Of a stretch of DNA of 17,247 nucleotides, positions 8,046-15,903 are shown one piece after another. Position 1 is the first letter of the stretch. The number at the start of each line of letters is the position of its first letter. Position numbers and translations under genes: made by a program. The notes beneath the pieces are model-generated. The model searched no databases, was not told where the DNA came from, and worked only from the letters and a program-made list of their open reading frames with translations. This DNA is from an uncultured bacterium (GTDB lineage: Bacteria; Bacteroidota; Bacteroidia; Bacteroidales; JACABE01). Where the stretch lies: the NCBI GenBank assembly GCA_903911455.1, contig CAIWDQ010000644.1, positions 1 to 17,247 on the forward strand, given 5' to 3'.

Positions 8046-9209
8046 TTACATCTTTAGCGGTTGCGCATATTTAATAACATCTTTCCCATCAATAACGTTA
8101 TCGCAAAGGATAGTTAAGCGCTCCATTACGTTGCGGAGTTCACGGATATTACCTGTCCATTCAATTTTCTTTAGCTCAGCTAAGGCATCTTCAGTAATCT
8201 GTAAAGCAGGTCTGCCCTGGTTCTGACAGATATCAGTTATAAAATAATCAGCAAGCAAAGGAATATCGTCAGTTCTTTCGTTTAAGGTGGGAACATTAAT
8301 AACGATAACACTCAAACGATGGTAAAGATCTTCGCGGAAGTTGTTTCTTGCAATTTCTTCCTTAAGATTCTTATTAGTAGCAGCAATTACGCGCACATCA
8401 ACAGTAATATCTTTCTCGCCACCAACACGTGTAATCTTGCTTTCCTGCAATGCCCTTAATACTTTAGCTTGCGCAGAAAGACTCATATCGCCAATCTCGT
8501 CAAGAAAAAGAGTACCACCTGTAGCTTGTTCGAAATCACCTTTTCGTTGCTTGATAGCAGAAGTAAATGAACCCTTTTCGTGCCCAAACAATTCGCTTTC
8601 GATAAGCTCCGAAGGAATAGCGGCACAGTTAACCTCTACAAAAGGACCTTGTGCTCTGTTACTTTTCTCGTGAAGCCAACGTGCAACAAGTTCTTTGCCC
8701 GTACCATTGCCACCAGTTATCAATACTCTGGCATCAGTAGGAGCAACGCGCTCAATAATATTCTTTACATTATTAATAGCTTCTGATTCACCAACCATAG
8801 TATAAGCCTTGCTTACTTTTCGCTTTAATATCTTAGTTTCGGCAACAAGAACAGCTTTATCAAGAGCATTACGAACTGTAACCAAGAGACGGTTTAAATC
8901 CAAAGGTTTGGCGATATAATCATAAGCACCCTTCTTTATTGCTTCAACAGCAGTATCAATATTACCGTGTCCGGAAATCATCACAATAGGAGTATCTGTA
9001 AACTCCAGAAGCTTTTCGAGCACTTCGATGCCATCCATACCGGGCATTTTTATGTCGCAAAGAATAACATCATACTTATTGTTAGTAGCAAGCTCAATCC
9101 CAATTTTACCATCGGCAGCATCATCTACATCATACTTTTCGTAAGCAAGTATTTCTTTTAAAGTATTGCGAATAATTTTTTCATCATCTATTACTAATAT
9201 TTTTGACAT
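8046..9209 (-). CDS. NtrC-type sigma-54 response regulator without a DNA-binding domain
   Basis: This is a 387-residue, two-domain regulator. The receiver domain (1-~120) has the acidic pocket D8-D9, phospho-acceptor D52 and K101. The AAA+ domain (~138-365) shows Walker A GGNGTGKE (166-173), ELFGHEKGSFTSA (206-218), Walker B LFLDEIGD (234-241), AATN (276-279) and the sensor II-type GNIRELRN (353-360). The sigma-54-contacting loop, usually GAFTGA, reads GSFTSA. The protein ends at residue 387, about 25 residues after the AAA+ domain, where most NtrC proteins have a Fis-type helix-turn-helix, so it probably acts without specific DNA binding. The stop is a clean TAA and the next gene is convergent, so recent truncation is not evident. 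No histidine kinase is adjacent. It lies 63 bases behind the ABC permease gene and ends at a strong terminator. Confidence 0.93.
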   Translation of the reverse strand: MSKILVIDDEKIIRNTLKEILAYEKYDVDDAADGKIGIELATNNKYDVILCDIKMPGMDGIEVLEKLLEFTDTPIVMISGHGNIDTAVEAIKKGAYDYIAKPLDLNRLLVTVRNALDKAVLVAETKILKRKVSKAYTMVGESEAINNVKNIIERVAPTDARVLITGGNGTGKELVARWLHEKSNRAQGPFVEVNCAAIPSELIESELFGHEKGSFTSAIKQRKGDFEQATGGTLFLDEIGDMSLSAQAKVLRALQESKITRVGGEKDITVDVRVIAATNKNLKEEIARNNFREDLYHRLSVIVINVPTLNERTDDIPLLADYFITDICQNQGRPALQITEDALAELKKIEWTGNIRELRNVMERLTILCDNVIDGKDVIKYAQPLKM

Positions 9210-9242
9210 TGCTTTATAGTTTAATTGTTTTGATTGACCAAT

Positions 9243-9270
9243 CGTAATTCGTAATTCGTAATTCGTAATT
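9243..9270. repeat. Four tandem 7-bp repeats (CGTAATT / AATTACG)
   Basis: Four exact copies of CGTAATT fill 9243-9270, between the permease stop codon (9273) and the response regulator start (9209). Read in the direction of transcription the unit is AATTACG. The four-copy array is unlikely by chance. Whether it affects expression of the downstream regulator is unknown. Confidence 0.85.
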
Positions 9271-9272
9271 TT

Positions 9273-10598
9273 TTAACCTTTGTATCTTAGCCATTTCCAA
9301 ACCTCTGCATAGCTTACTTTTTTGCCATACATTAATATGCCGGTACGGTATATCTTGCCTGCTAACCAAGTACTGGCTATAAAACCTATTACTAATAACG
9401 ACATTGATAATACAACTTGTATAATAGGAACACCAAAAGGAATTCTTACCATCATTATTATAGGTGAAGTCAATGGGATGATGGATAGCCAGAATGCAAC
9501 CGGCCCGTCGGGGTTATTGATTACAAACTGAGACATTATAATTGAGAACAGTAATGGTATTGTAATCGGCATCATGAACTGTTGCGTGTCGGCTTCGTTG
9601 TCGACTGCTGAACCAATTGCAGCAAATAAAGAAGCATATAGTAAGTAACCTCCTAAGAAATAGAATAAGAAAGCACCAATCATAGCCACATAATTAACTG
9701 AAAAGAGACCTTGAATAACTTGTGTAATCTCTTCTTTCTGTAGTTTCTCTAACTGAATTTGATCAGCAGTAGGAATCTTTTGTCCTGCTGTATAAGTTTG
9801 TTCCGTTTTATGACCATTAAATATATTAGGGAAGCTTGCTTGAAGCGTTGTAACAATAGACATTGTGAGAATTATCCATAATGCAAACTGTGTAAGACCA
9901 ACCATTGCAACACCAACTATCTTACCCATCATCAACTGAAAAGGCTTGACAGAGGAAATAATAACTTCAACTATACGGCTCGTCTTTTCTTCGATAACGC
10001 CACGCATAACCTGAGAGCCAAACAAGAAAATAAAGAAGTAAATAAGTATCCCTGAAAAGATACCTAAGCCTGTTTTAATCTCAGTATAACTCTTTTCGCC
10101 TGTGCGAATATCCTCTGTGTTAAGCTTAATATTGGTGCGATTGATAAGATCAAAATCCTCCTTAGAGATATTGTGAGCATTCACCAGAAGGTTATTCTTT
10201 AGAATAGTCTGCATTTCATTTGAAATATAACTCTGAGTAACTATCCCCGGAGATTTATCAGAATAAAATAGAAGAGCATCTGTAGGTATAGAATAAGTAG
10301 GTTTCTGAATATATAGAACTGCTGTAAACTTATCTGTTTTAAGGTCTTCTTTTGCCTTATCTAAGTCAAGTTGATAAACAAAGAATATCTTATCTGTAGC
10401 TTGAAACTTATCATGGAAGATACCTGTTTCGTCAACTACTGCTACCACTTTCTTTTCGTCGCTCATAGTGGCAATAAAGAAAGGAATAATCCAGATAGAA
10501 GCCATCAAAACAGGACCAAGAATAGTCATTATAATAAATGATTTCTTCTTAACACGACTTAAATACTCACGTTTTATTATTAATAAAATCTTCTTCAT
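9273..10598 (-). CDS. ABC-2 type exporter permease (NatB-like)
   Basis: This 441-residue inner-membrane permease has an N-terminal TM helix (~21-44), a large extracytoplasmic domain (~46-175) and a C-terminal cluster of TM helices (~177-197, 226-250, 302-325, 342-362, 370-386, 393-414). VMRGVIEEKTSRIVEVIISS (197-216) is the typical cytoplasmic motif of NatB/YhaP-type ABC-2 permeases. The chosen ATG at 10598 gives the family start MKKILLIIKREYLSR and a 4-base gap to the ATPase gene. An in-frame ATG at 10640 would add 14 residues and overlap the ATPase gene, and is less likely. It should form an exporter with the ATPase encoded just upstream. NatAB exports Na+ in Bacillus, but the substrate here cannot be read from sequence. 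Confidence 0.9.
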   Translation of the reverse strand: MKKILLIIKREYLSRVKKKSFIIMTILGPVLMASIWIIPFFIATMSDEKKVVAVVDETGIFHDKFQATDKIFFVYQLDLDKAKEDLKTDKFTAVLYIQKPTYSIPTDALLFYSDKSPGIVTQSYISNEMQTILKNNLLVNAHNISKEDFDLINRTNIKLNTEDIRTGEKSYTEIKTGLGIFSGILIYFFIFLFGSQVMRGVIEEKTSRIVEVIISSVKPFQLMMGKIVGVAMVGLTQFALWIILTMSIVTTLQASFPNIFNGHKTEQTYTAGQKIPTADQIQLEKLQKEEITQVIQGLFSVNYVAMIGAFLFYFLGGYLLYASLFAAIGSAVDNEADTQQFMMPITIPLLFSIIMSQFVINNPDGPVAFWLSIIPLTSPIIMMVRIPFGVPIIQVVLSMSLLVIGFIASTWLAGKIYRTGILMYGKKVSYAEVWKWLRYKG

Positions 10599-10602
10599 CT
10601 TT

Positions 10603-11544
10603 TTAAATGTTTTGAGTATTAATAATTGTGTTCTGCTCATTTACTTTCTGAATAAAGATATCATTCATCGTTGGAAGTATCTCCGAAAAATAAACAATAG
10701 ATATATGCGGAAGCAAACTATTTAATAGATAATTGGAATTAGAATCAATTGGGATTTTAATCTCAGCATGCTTAATGCCATTGGTTGTAGTTTGATTTAT
10801 GATATCAAATCCATTAGGAAGTATCTTATTAATGTCATCATCTAAACCAGTATAACCTACCTCAAATATATTTGCTTTGTAAGTATTCTTTATCTCGTGA
10901 ACTTTGCCATCAAGTATCTTATTTGATTTATTAATCAAAGCAATGTTATCGCAAAGCTCTTCAACAGACGACATATTATGTGTTGAGAAAATAATGGTAG
11001 CACCTTTATCTCTTAAATTAAGGATTTCTTCTTTTAATAGATTAACATTAATAGGATCAAAACCACTGAAAGGTTCATCAAAGATTAATAGAGTCGGCTC
11101 ATGTAAAATAGTAATAATAAACTGAACTTTCTGTTGCATCCCTTTCGATAGCTCTTCAACCTTACGATCCCACCAACTTATAATATCAAACTTCTCGAAC
11201 CAATTTTTAAGCTTCTTTAAAGCATCTTGCTTGCTTGTACCTTTAAGTTGTGCAAGATAAAGAGCCTGTTCGCCTACCTTCATCTTCTTGTACAATCCTC
11301 TTTCTTCGGGAAGGTAACCAATCTTGCTTACATGCTTAAGCGAAAGCTTCTCACCATTAAAAAATAAAGCCCCTTCATCAGGAGCTGTTATTTGATTTAT
11401 GATACGAATTAAGGAAGTTTTGCCTGCGCCATTAGGACCTAATAAACCGAAGATACTTTGTTCGGGAACATCAATACTTACATTGTTAAGCGCTGTATGT
11501 GCAGCATATTTCTTAGTTACATTCTGAGCTGAGAAAAGATACAT
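10603..11544 (-). CDS. ABC transporter ATP-binding protein (NatA-like)
   Basis: This 313-residue ATPase has all nucleotide-binding motifs: Walker A GPNGAGKT (36-43), ABC signature LSKGMQQ (132-138), Walker B LLIFDEP (152-158) and the switch His in STHN (H189). The Q-loop region reads IGYLPEERGLY, with Glu in the usual Gln region, as is common in the NatA/YhaQ subgroup. Residues ~215-305 form a DUF4162-like C-terminal domain found in this subgroup. It follows dnaJ by 12 bases and precedes its permease by 4, so it is part of the same transcription unit and drives ABC-2 export. Confidence 0.93.
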   Translation of the reverse strand: MYLFSAQNVTKKYAAHTALNNVSIDVPEQSIFGLLGPNGAGKTSLIRIINQITAPDEGALFFNGEKLSLKHVSKIGYLPEERGLYKKMKVGEQALYLAQLKGTSKQDALKKLKNWFEKFDIISWWDRKVEELSKGMQQKVQFIITILHEPTLLIFDEPFSGFDPINVNLLKEEILNLRDKGATIIFSTHNMSSVEELCDNIALINKSNKILDGKVHEIKNTYKANIFEVGYTGLDDDINKILPNGFDIINQTTTNGIKHAEIKIPIDSNSNYLLNSLLPHISIVYFSEILPTMNDIFIQKVNEQNTIINTQNI

Positions 11545-11556
11545 AAATGTTATATT

Positions 11557-12714
11557 TTAGTGAAAGTTTTCTCTCATTCTTTCAAAGAAACCTTTATCTT
11601 TGCTATCAGGATTTGGTTTGAAGTTAGGAGAACTCATTAGTTTTTCAAGTATAGCTTTCTCTTCTTTACTAAGATTTTTAGGAGTCCAAACATTAATATT
11701 AACTAAAAGATCACCTCTTCCGTATGAATTAACATCAGGTAAACCTTTTCCTTTTAAACGGAGTACTTTGCCGGCTTGTGTGCCTGCTTCTATCTTAACT
11801 CTCGCCTTACCATCAAGTGTTGGAATATCTATCGAAGTTCCTAAAGCCACTTCAGGGAAACTTATATAATGATCGTATAAAAGATTCTGACCATCACGTT
11901 TCAAGTGTTCGTGCTCAATTTCCTCTATTAATATAATCAAATCACCATTAACACCACTTCTTGCTCCCGCATTTCCTTTGCCACTTACCGATAACTGCAT
12001 ACCTTCGGCAACACCTGCAGGGATATTGATTGTTATTACATCCTCGCCATTTACAATGCCATTACCATGACATTCCACACATTTATGAGTTATAGTCTGA
12101 CCTTCGCCACCACATGTAGGACAAGGTGAAGAAGTCTGCATCTGACCTAAAATAGTATTGGTAACTCTTGTAACCTGACCACTACCACGACAAGTTGAAC
12201 AAGTATTATAACCTGAACCATCTTTTGCACCGGTACCTTTACAAGGCTTGCAAGTAACATATTTATTAACTTTAATTTTCTTTTCGGCACCTTTGGCAAT
12301 CTCTTCCATGGTAAGTTTTACCTTAACACGGAGATTACTTCCTTTGTTTACTCTTCTTCCTCTTGATCGGCCTCCACCGCCAAAACCACCGAAGCCTCCA
12401 CCACCAAAAGCTCCTTCAAAGATATCGCCGAAATGACTGAAGATGTCATCCATATTCATACCTCCGCCGCCGAATCCGGAAGCTCCACTGCCTACACCTG
12501 CATGTCCAAATTGGTCGTAACGTGCACGTTTATCTTTATCGCTTAATATTTCGTAAGCTTCGGCAGCTTCTTTAAACTTCTCTTCCGATGCTTTATCTCC
12601 TTCGTTTTTATCAGGATGGTGTTGAATTGCTTTCTGTCGGTATGCTTTCTTTAGTTCAGCATCCGTTGCATTTTTCGACACTCCCAGTATCTCGTAATAG
12701 TCTCTTTTTGCCAT
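11557..12714 (-). CDS. dnaJ: Chaperone protein DnaJ
   Basis: This is a full-length type I Hsp40 of 385 residues. The J-domain (~4-70) carries HPD at 33-35, the contact that stimulates DnaK ATPase. A Gly/Phe-rich linker (~71-120) follows. The zinc domain has all four CxxCxGxG repeats (from 155, 172, 198 and 212), and then come the substrate-binding C-terminal domains. It works with DnaK and GrpE in folding and in rescue of heat-damaged proteins in the cytoplasm. It starts 15 bases after the grpE stop codon, so the two are almost certainly co-transcribed. dnaK is not in this window. Confidence 0.98.
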   Translation of the reverse strand: MAKRDYYEILGVSKNATDAELKKAYRQKAIQHHPDKNEGDKASEEKFKEAAEAYEILSDKDKRARYDQFGHAGVGSGASGFGGGGMNMDDIFSHFGDIFEGAFGGGGFGGFGGGGRSRGRRVNKGSNLRVKVKLTMEEIAKGAEKKIKVNKYVTCKPCKGTGAKDGSGYNTCSTCRGSGQVTRVTNTILGQMQTSSPCPTCGGEGQTITHKCVECHGNGIVNGEDVITINIPAGVAEGMQLSVSGKGNAGARSGVNGDLIILIEEIEHEHLKRDGQNLLYDHYISFPEVALGTSIDIPTLDGKARVKIEAGTQAGKVLRLKGKGLPDVNSYGRGDLLVNINVWTPKNLSKEEKAILEKLMSSPNFKPNPDSKDKGFFERMRENFH

Positions 12715-12729
12715 TATTATTTATTAATA

Positions 12730-13362
12730 TTAAATTGCTACAATTACCTTTGCGTAACGGATTAATTTATCATTTAGATAATAACCCTTTTCAACCTCAT
12801 CAATAACTTTCCCTTTACTGTCGTCGTCTTGAGCAGGTATTTGAGCAATCGCTTCATGAATTTCAGGATCAAATTCAGTGCCTATACTTTCCATAGGTTT
12901 CAATCCTTTTGCCTGAAGCTTAGTGTACATTTTATTATAAATCAACTCTACACCTTCGCGCAAAGTTGCAGTTTGTTCATTAGGTTCAATAGCTTTCATA
13001 GCTCTTTCGAAATCATCCAACACAGGAAGAAGATTTAATATCATCTCTTCTGAAGCTGTTTTGCTAAGCTCTATTCTTTCTTTTGAAGTACGTTTTCTAT
13101 AGTTATCAAATTCCGAATATAAACGTAAATGTTTATCATTTAGTTCAGCTATCTTATAATTAAGTTCGGTGATAGTATCTTCGTCCTTTTCTTTTTCGGT
13201 TTTCTTTGGCTCGTGTTTTTCTTTCTTCTTCTCTTTTTTGTCCTTAGTCTCAGCACCTTCTTCTTGCTGAGTTTCTTCTACTTCTTCTACTTCTTCGTTC
13301 TTCTTTTCTTTATCAGACATATCTTTGAATATATTAAACATTATTTGCTTATTAATAGACAT
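12730..13362 (-). CDS. grpE: Nucleotide exchange factor GrpE
   Basis: GrpE releases ADP from DnaK. A very charged Glu/Lys N-terminal tail (~15-60) is followed by the long dimerisation helix (~63-115, with FDNYRKRT at 85-92), LLPVLDDFERA (111-121) and the C-terminal beta-domain (FDPEIHEAI at 164-172, GYYLNDKLIRYAKV at 193-206). The start is uncertain. The ATG at 13362 gives 210 residues but lies only ~16 bases from the predicted transcription start. ATGs at 13341 (MFNIFKD) and 13320 (MSDKEKK) are also possible, and the last gives a more usual GrpE N-terminus. It is the first gene of the grpE-dnaJ-ABC exporter unit. Confidence 0.96.
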   Translation of the reverse strand: MSINKQIMFNIFKDMSDKEKKNEEVEEVEETQQEEGAETKDKKEKKKEKHEPKKTEKEKDEDTITELNYKIAELNDKHLRLYSEFDNYRKRTSKERIELSKTASEEMILNLLPVLDDFERAMKAIEPNEQTATLREGVELIYNKMYTKLQAKGLKPMESIGTEFDPEIHEAIAQIPAQDDDSKGKVIDEVEKGYYLNDKLIRYAKVIVAI

Positions 13363-13384
13363 TATTTCCCAAATATCATCTTAT

Positions 13385-13392
13385 CAAAACTA
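13385..13392 (-). promoter_or_regulatory. Exact -7 element of the grpE operon promoter
   Basis: On the minus strand this reads TAGTTTTG, an exact TAnnTTTG. Transcription would start near 13378. No canonical -33 TTTG is present; the expected position is taken up by the dyad at 13410-13424, which begins 17 bases upstream of the -7 element. This suggests that a regulator or a different upstream contact controls the promoter. Confidence 0.6.
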
Positions 13393-13409
13393 CTGCCAAT
13401 GATAAAACT

Positions 13410-13424
13410 CTGACATTTTGTCAG
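13410..13424. promoter_or_regulatory. Candidate operator: perfect 6-bp-arm dyad upstream of grpE-dnaJ
   Basis: CTGACATTTTGTCAG is a perfect inverted repeat with 6-base arms (13410-13415 and 13419-13424) and a 3-base centre. Related half-sites follow nearby: TTGACAG at 13428-13434 and CTGACA at 13452-13457. It covers the -33 region of the grpE promoter, where a repressor or activator would bind. It is not a CIRCE (HrcA) element. Regulation by heat or unfolded protein is inferred from the operon content only. Confidence 0.5.
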
Positions 13425-13490
13425 GAATTGACAGCAAATCTCATTTAAAACCTGACAAAAGTAACAAATTTTGACGAGATGGGTGGGGAG

Positions 13491-13504
13491 AATTAAGAAT
13501 TAAA
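13491..13504. repeat. AATTAAG heptamer pair
   Basis: AATTAAG at 13491-13497 is followed by AATTAAA at 13498-13504. This is the same heptamer as at the left edge of the window and one base away from the AATTACG array at 9243-9270. Confidence 0.5.
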
Positions 13505-13592
13505 TTTTATAACATTAGATTATTGTTACAAAAATTCACAATAAATTTAGAAATAATACTAGGATTTATTCAATTCATATTATTTTAAATAG

Positions 13593-13600
13593 TAACTTTG
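13593..13600 (+). promoter_or_regulatory. -7 element for the CHU_C surface protein gene
   Basis: TAACTTTG at 13593-13600, followed by C, is an exact TAnnTTTG(C). A clear -33 TTG was not found. The predicted leader is about 95 bases long, AT-rich and without a Shine-Dalgarno sequence. Confidence 0.5.
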
Positions 13601-13701
13601 CATATAATATTTATTAATCTAAATATTTTAAATCAAAGCAACCTTTTATATGTTTTATCTGTCTTAATGTACAGAATCTAAATTAAAGAATTTTAATAAA
13701 A

Positions 13702-15891
13702 ATGAAAAAGAGAAAGTTTATAAGTGTTTTAGTGTTAATCTTTCTTTTCACAATAGTAAAGGTACATTCTCAGTTTACAGTAACTGCAACTGCTATGGTT
13801 AATTTAATCCCTGCAACAAGTGATACTGTAAGATTATGTTTGGGCGATGTGCTTTCATTAGGTTCTACGGGGTCAGCTAATTATTTAATGAATAATAATT
13901 TTAATAATGGAACAATAGGTACTGGATGGTCAAGTGATTCGGCTAATCCTGTCTTTACAAACCCTTGTCAATGTTCCTTTGTAAGTGGTCTTCCCCCTAA
14001 TAATTGCTCAAATACTACTTCAGGAATAGCTGGTCCTAATGGTTCTTATGCATGGATAGGAACTTCAGCTTCTCAAATACGAACTTTAGTTACTCAGTCA
14101 TACCCATTAGCAATATATTCTTCAACTGGAGGTTGCATGATTAAATGGTGGATGATGTATGGCATAACTCCTGATAGTTGCAACTGCGAAGATCCTGATG
14201 ATATCCCTGAAGGAGTACATCTTCAATATTCAATTAATAATGGCTTAACCTGGACTGATTTTCCGGGCCCAAATATTGATCCTATTGGAAATACTTCACC
14301 AATTCCACCTTTTATAACTACTACTGTTGGTAGTGGAGGTTATTGGCAACCAAATGCTTGGCTTAATGCTACTCAATCATCAAATGCAGTTCCTCCATAT
14401 CAAATTTCGAGCACAAAGTATTATTGGAATAGATATGAAGATCCAATTCCGTCAGTAGCTTATACAAATACAACTAAGTTCAGGTTTGCTCAGCTTTCTA
14501 CATCTGGGCAAGGTTGGGATGCCTGGGGAATTGATGAAGTTCAGATATTTTGTCCGGTAAGTCCATATGTTTCATGGTCGTGCCCAGAAAGACCTTCATT
14601 CTTTGCTTCCGGTTGGAGTCCTCCTCAAATTACAATTACACAATATGGCACCTTTCATTATATTGTTCTGATGTTGGATCAGATTACTGGTGCTAATATT
14701 GCAGATACAATTATTGTAATTGTTGATAAACCTATAGTTAATGCCGGGATGGATGTCACTATTTGTGATAATGATTCTACATTGCTTAGTCCTATTTCTA
14801 CAGGTATCAGCCCTTTTTCATATAAATGGAATGTACTTTCTTCTGATTCAACTCATGCTACTATTTATGTTCATCCTTCTAATAATACTACTTATATTGT
14901 TACACTTACTGATTCTAAACATTGTAAAGCAAATGATACTGTTACAGTTTTTGTAAAACCGTCTCCTGTAATTACAATTACTAATGATACTATTTGCATA
15001 GGGCAAATAGCAACTTTAAGTATAAGTCCCGGATATTCTTATCTTTGGAGCAATAATTCAACTACAAATTCAATTACAGTAAGTCCTAATATTACTACAA
15101 ATTATTACGTAGAAGTATCGGCTACTAATGGATGCAAAGATTCGGTATTTGCAACTGCTTATGTTAATCCTTTGCCTGTAATTCAATTGAATAATGATAC
15201 TACTATTTGTAGTGGGAGCTCTGTTAGCTTAATCGTTTCTGGAGGTTATACTTATTTGTGGAGTGGAGGTGTAAGTGCTAATACTGCTTCAATAAGTGTA
15301 AGCCCAAATGCAATTACCATTTATAATGTTGAGGTTAAAGATACAAATGGATGTACTGATCATAAAACTGTGACAGTAAGCGTTGCGCCAACTCCAATTG
15401 TTTCTATTCATGCTTTAATTGACACTATATGTATTGGCGAAGTTAGTATGTTAATTGCTTCAGGGGGTTCTGCATATCTTTGGAATACAGGCGAAACTAC
15501 TTCATCCATTAATGTAAGTCCTGTTATTAATACTAAATATAATATCACTATAAGTAATCAATCGCTTGGAATTATCTGTTCTGTTGACACAAATATCACT
15601 CAATATGTAAGGAATTGTAATACTCTTTATATTCCTAATGCATTTATTCCTAATAGTAATACAAATATCTTTAAACCTTACGGTAAAATATTAAGTAATG
15701 CTGAATATATTTTTTCAATATATAATAGATGGGGGCAGCTAATATTTGAAACTAATGATCCCGAAAAAGGTTGGGATGGAACATTTAAAGGCGATTTAGT
15801 GCCTATTGGAGTTTATATTTATCATGTTAGGATGTATAATAAAATAGCTGATTCTTTCGAAACTACAGGAACAGTTACTGTGCTTCAATAA
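13702..15891 (+). CDS. Secreted multi-domain surface protein with CHU_C (T9SS-type) sorting domain
   Basis: This 729-residue protein has a signal peptide (1-23, cleavage before QFTV). Residues ~60-285 form a jelly-roll-like module ending in WDAWGIDEVQI (272-282), which resembles reelin-type repeats and is rich in Cys. Four Ig/PKD-like repeats follow (~345-419, 421-489, 491-562, 564-636), each with a T-I-C start, a central Y-x-W and a VSP-x-x-T-x-Y strand. Residues ~640-729 are a gliding-motility-associated C-terminal domain (LYIPNAFIPN, YNRWGQLIFE, GWDGTFKGDLVPIGVYIYHV), the type B signal recognised by the type IX secretion system. It is therefore predicted to be displayed on, or released from, the cell surface, probably as an adhesin; no catalytic residues were seen. 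No T9SS component gene lies in the window. It converges with the VanX-like gene, 12 bases apart. Confidence 0.9.
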   Translation: MKKRKFISVLVLIFLFTIVKVHSQFTVTATAMVNLIPATSDTVRLCLGDVLSLGSTGSANYLMNNNFNNGTIGTGWSSDSANPVFTNPCQCSFVSGLPPNNCSNTTSGIAGPNGSYAWIGTSASQIRTLVTQSYPLAIYSSTGGCMIKWWMMYGITPDSCNCEDPDDIPEGVHLQYSINNGLTWTDFPGPNIDPIGNTSPIPPFITTTVGSGGYWQPNAWLNATQSSNAVPPYQISSTKYYWNRYEDPIPSVAYTNTTKFRFAQLSTSGQGWDAWGIDEVQIFCPVSPYVSWSCPERPSFFASGWSPPQITITQYGTFHYIVLMLDQITGANIADTIIVIVDKPIVNAGMDVTICDNDSTLLSPISTGISPFSYKWNVLSSDSTHATIYVHPSNNTTYIVTLTDSKHCKANDTVTVFVKPSPVITITNDTICIGQIATLSISPGYSYLWSNNSTTNSITVSPNITTNYYVEVSATNGCKDSVFATAYVNPLPVIQLNNDTTICSGSSVSLIVSGGYTYLWSGGVSANTASISVSPNAITIYNVEVKDTNGCTDHKTVTVSVAPTPIVSIHALIDTICIGEVSMLIASGGSAYLWNTGETTSSINVSPVINTKYNITISNQSLGIICSVDTNITQYVRNCNTLYIPNAFIPNSNTNIFKPYGKILSNAEYIFSIYNRWGQLIFETNDPEKGWDGTFKGDLVPIGVYIYHVRMYNKIADSFETTGTVTVLQ

Positions 15892-15903
15892 TTAAGTAAC
15901 TTT

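Larger units (their letters stand above)
13363..13701. other. Divergent control region between grpE and the CHU_C protein gene
   Basis: This 339-bp stretch holds no gene. It carries the minus-strand grpE promoter (13385-13392), a 15-bp dyad with nearby half-sites (13410-13457), two AATTAAG-type heptamers (13491-13504) and the plus-strand -7 element (13593-13600). An AT-only inverted repeat lies just behind the predicted plus-strand transcription start (arms 13606-13613 and 13620-13627). The rest is featureless AT-rich sequence. Confidence 0.6.

Noticed and set aside
10599..10640. Longer start of the ABC permease at 10640
   Set aside because: It would overlap the ATPase gene by 38 bases and add 14 residues not typical of the family; the ATG at 10598 follows the ATPase stop by 4 bases.
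12248..12436. Plus-strand Pro-rich frame opposite dnaJ
   Set aside because: It is the antisense reading of the DnaJ Gly/Phe-rich and zinc regions.
13363..13480. CIRCE element (HrcA site) upstream of grpE
   Set aside because: No TTAGCACTC-N9-GAGTGCTAA or close variant was seen; the dyad present is a different sequence.
13606..13627. Regulatory hairpin in the leader of the CHU_C protein gene
   Set aside because: The 8-base arms consist only of A and T in a very AT-rich stretch, so chance pairing is likely and stability would be low.
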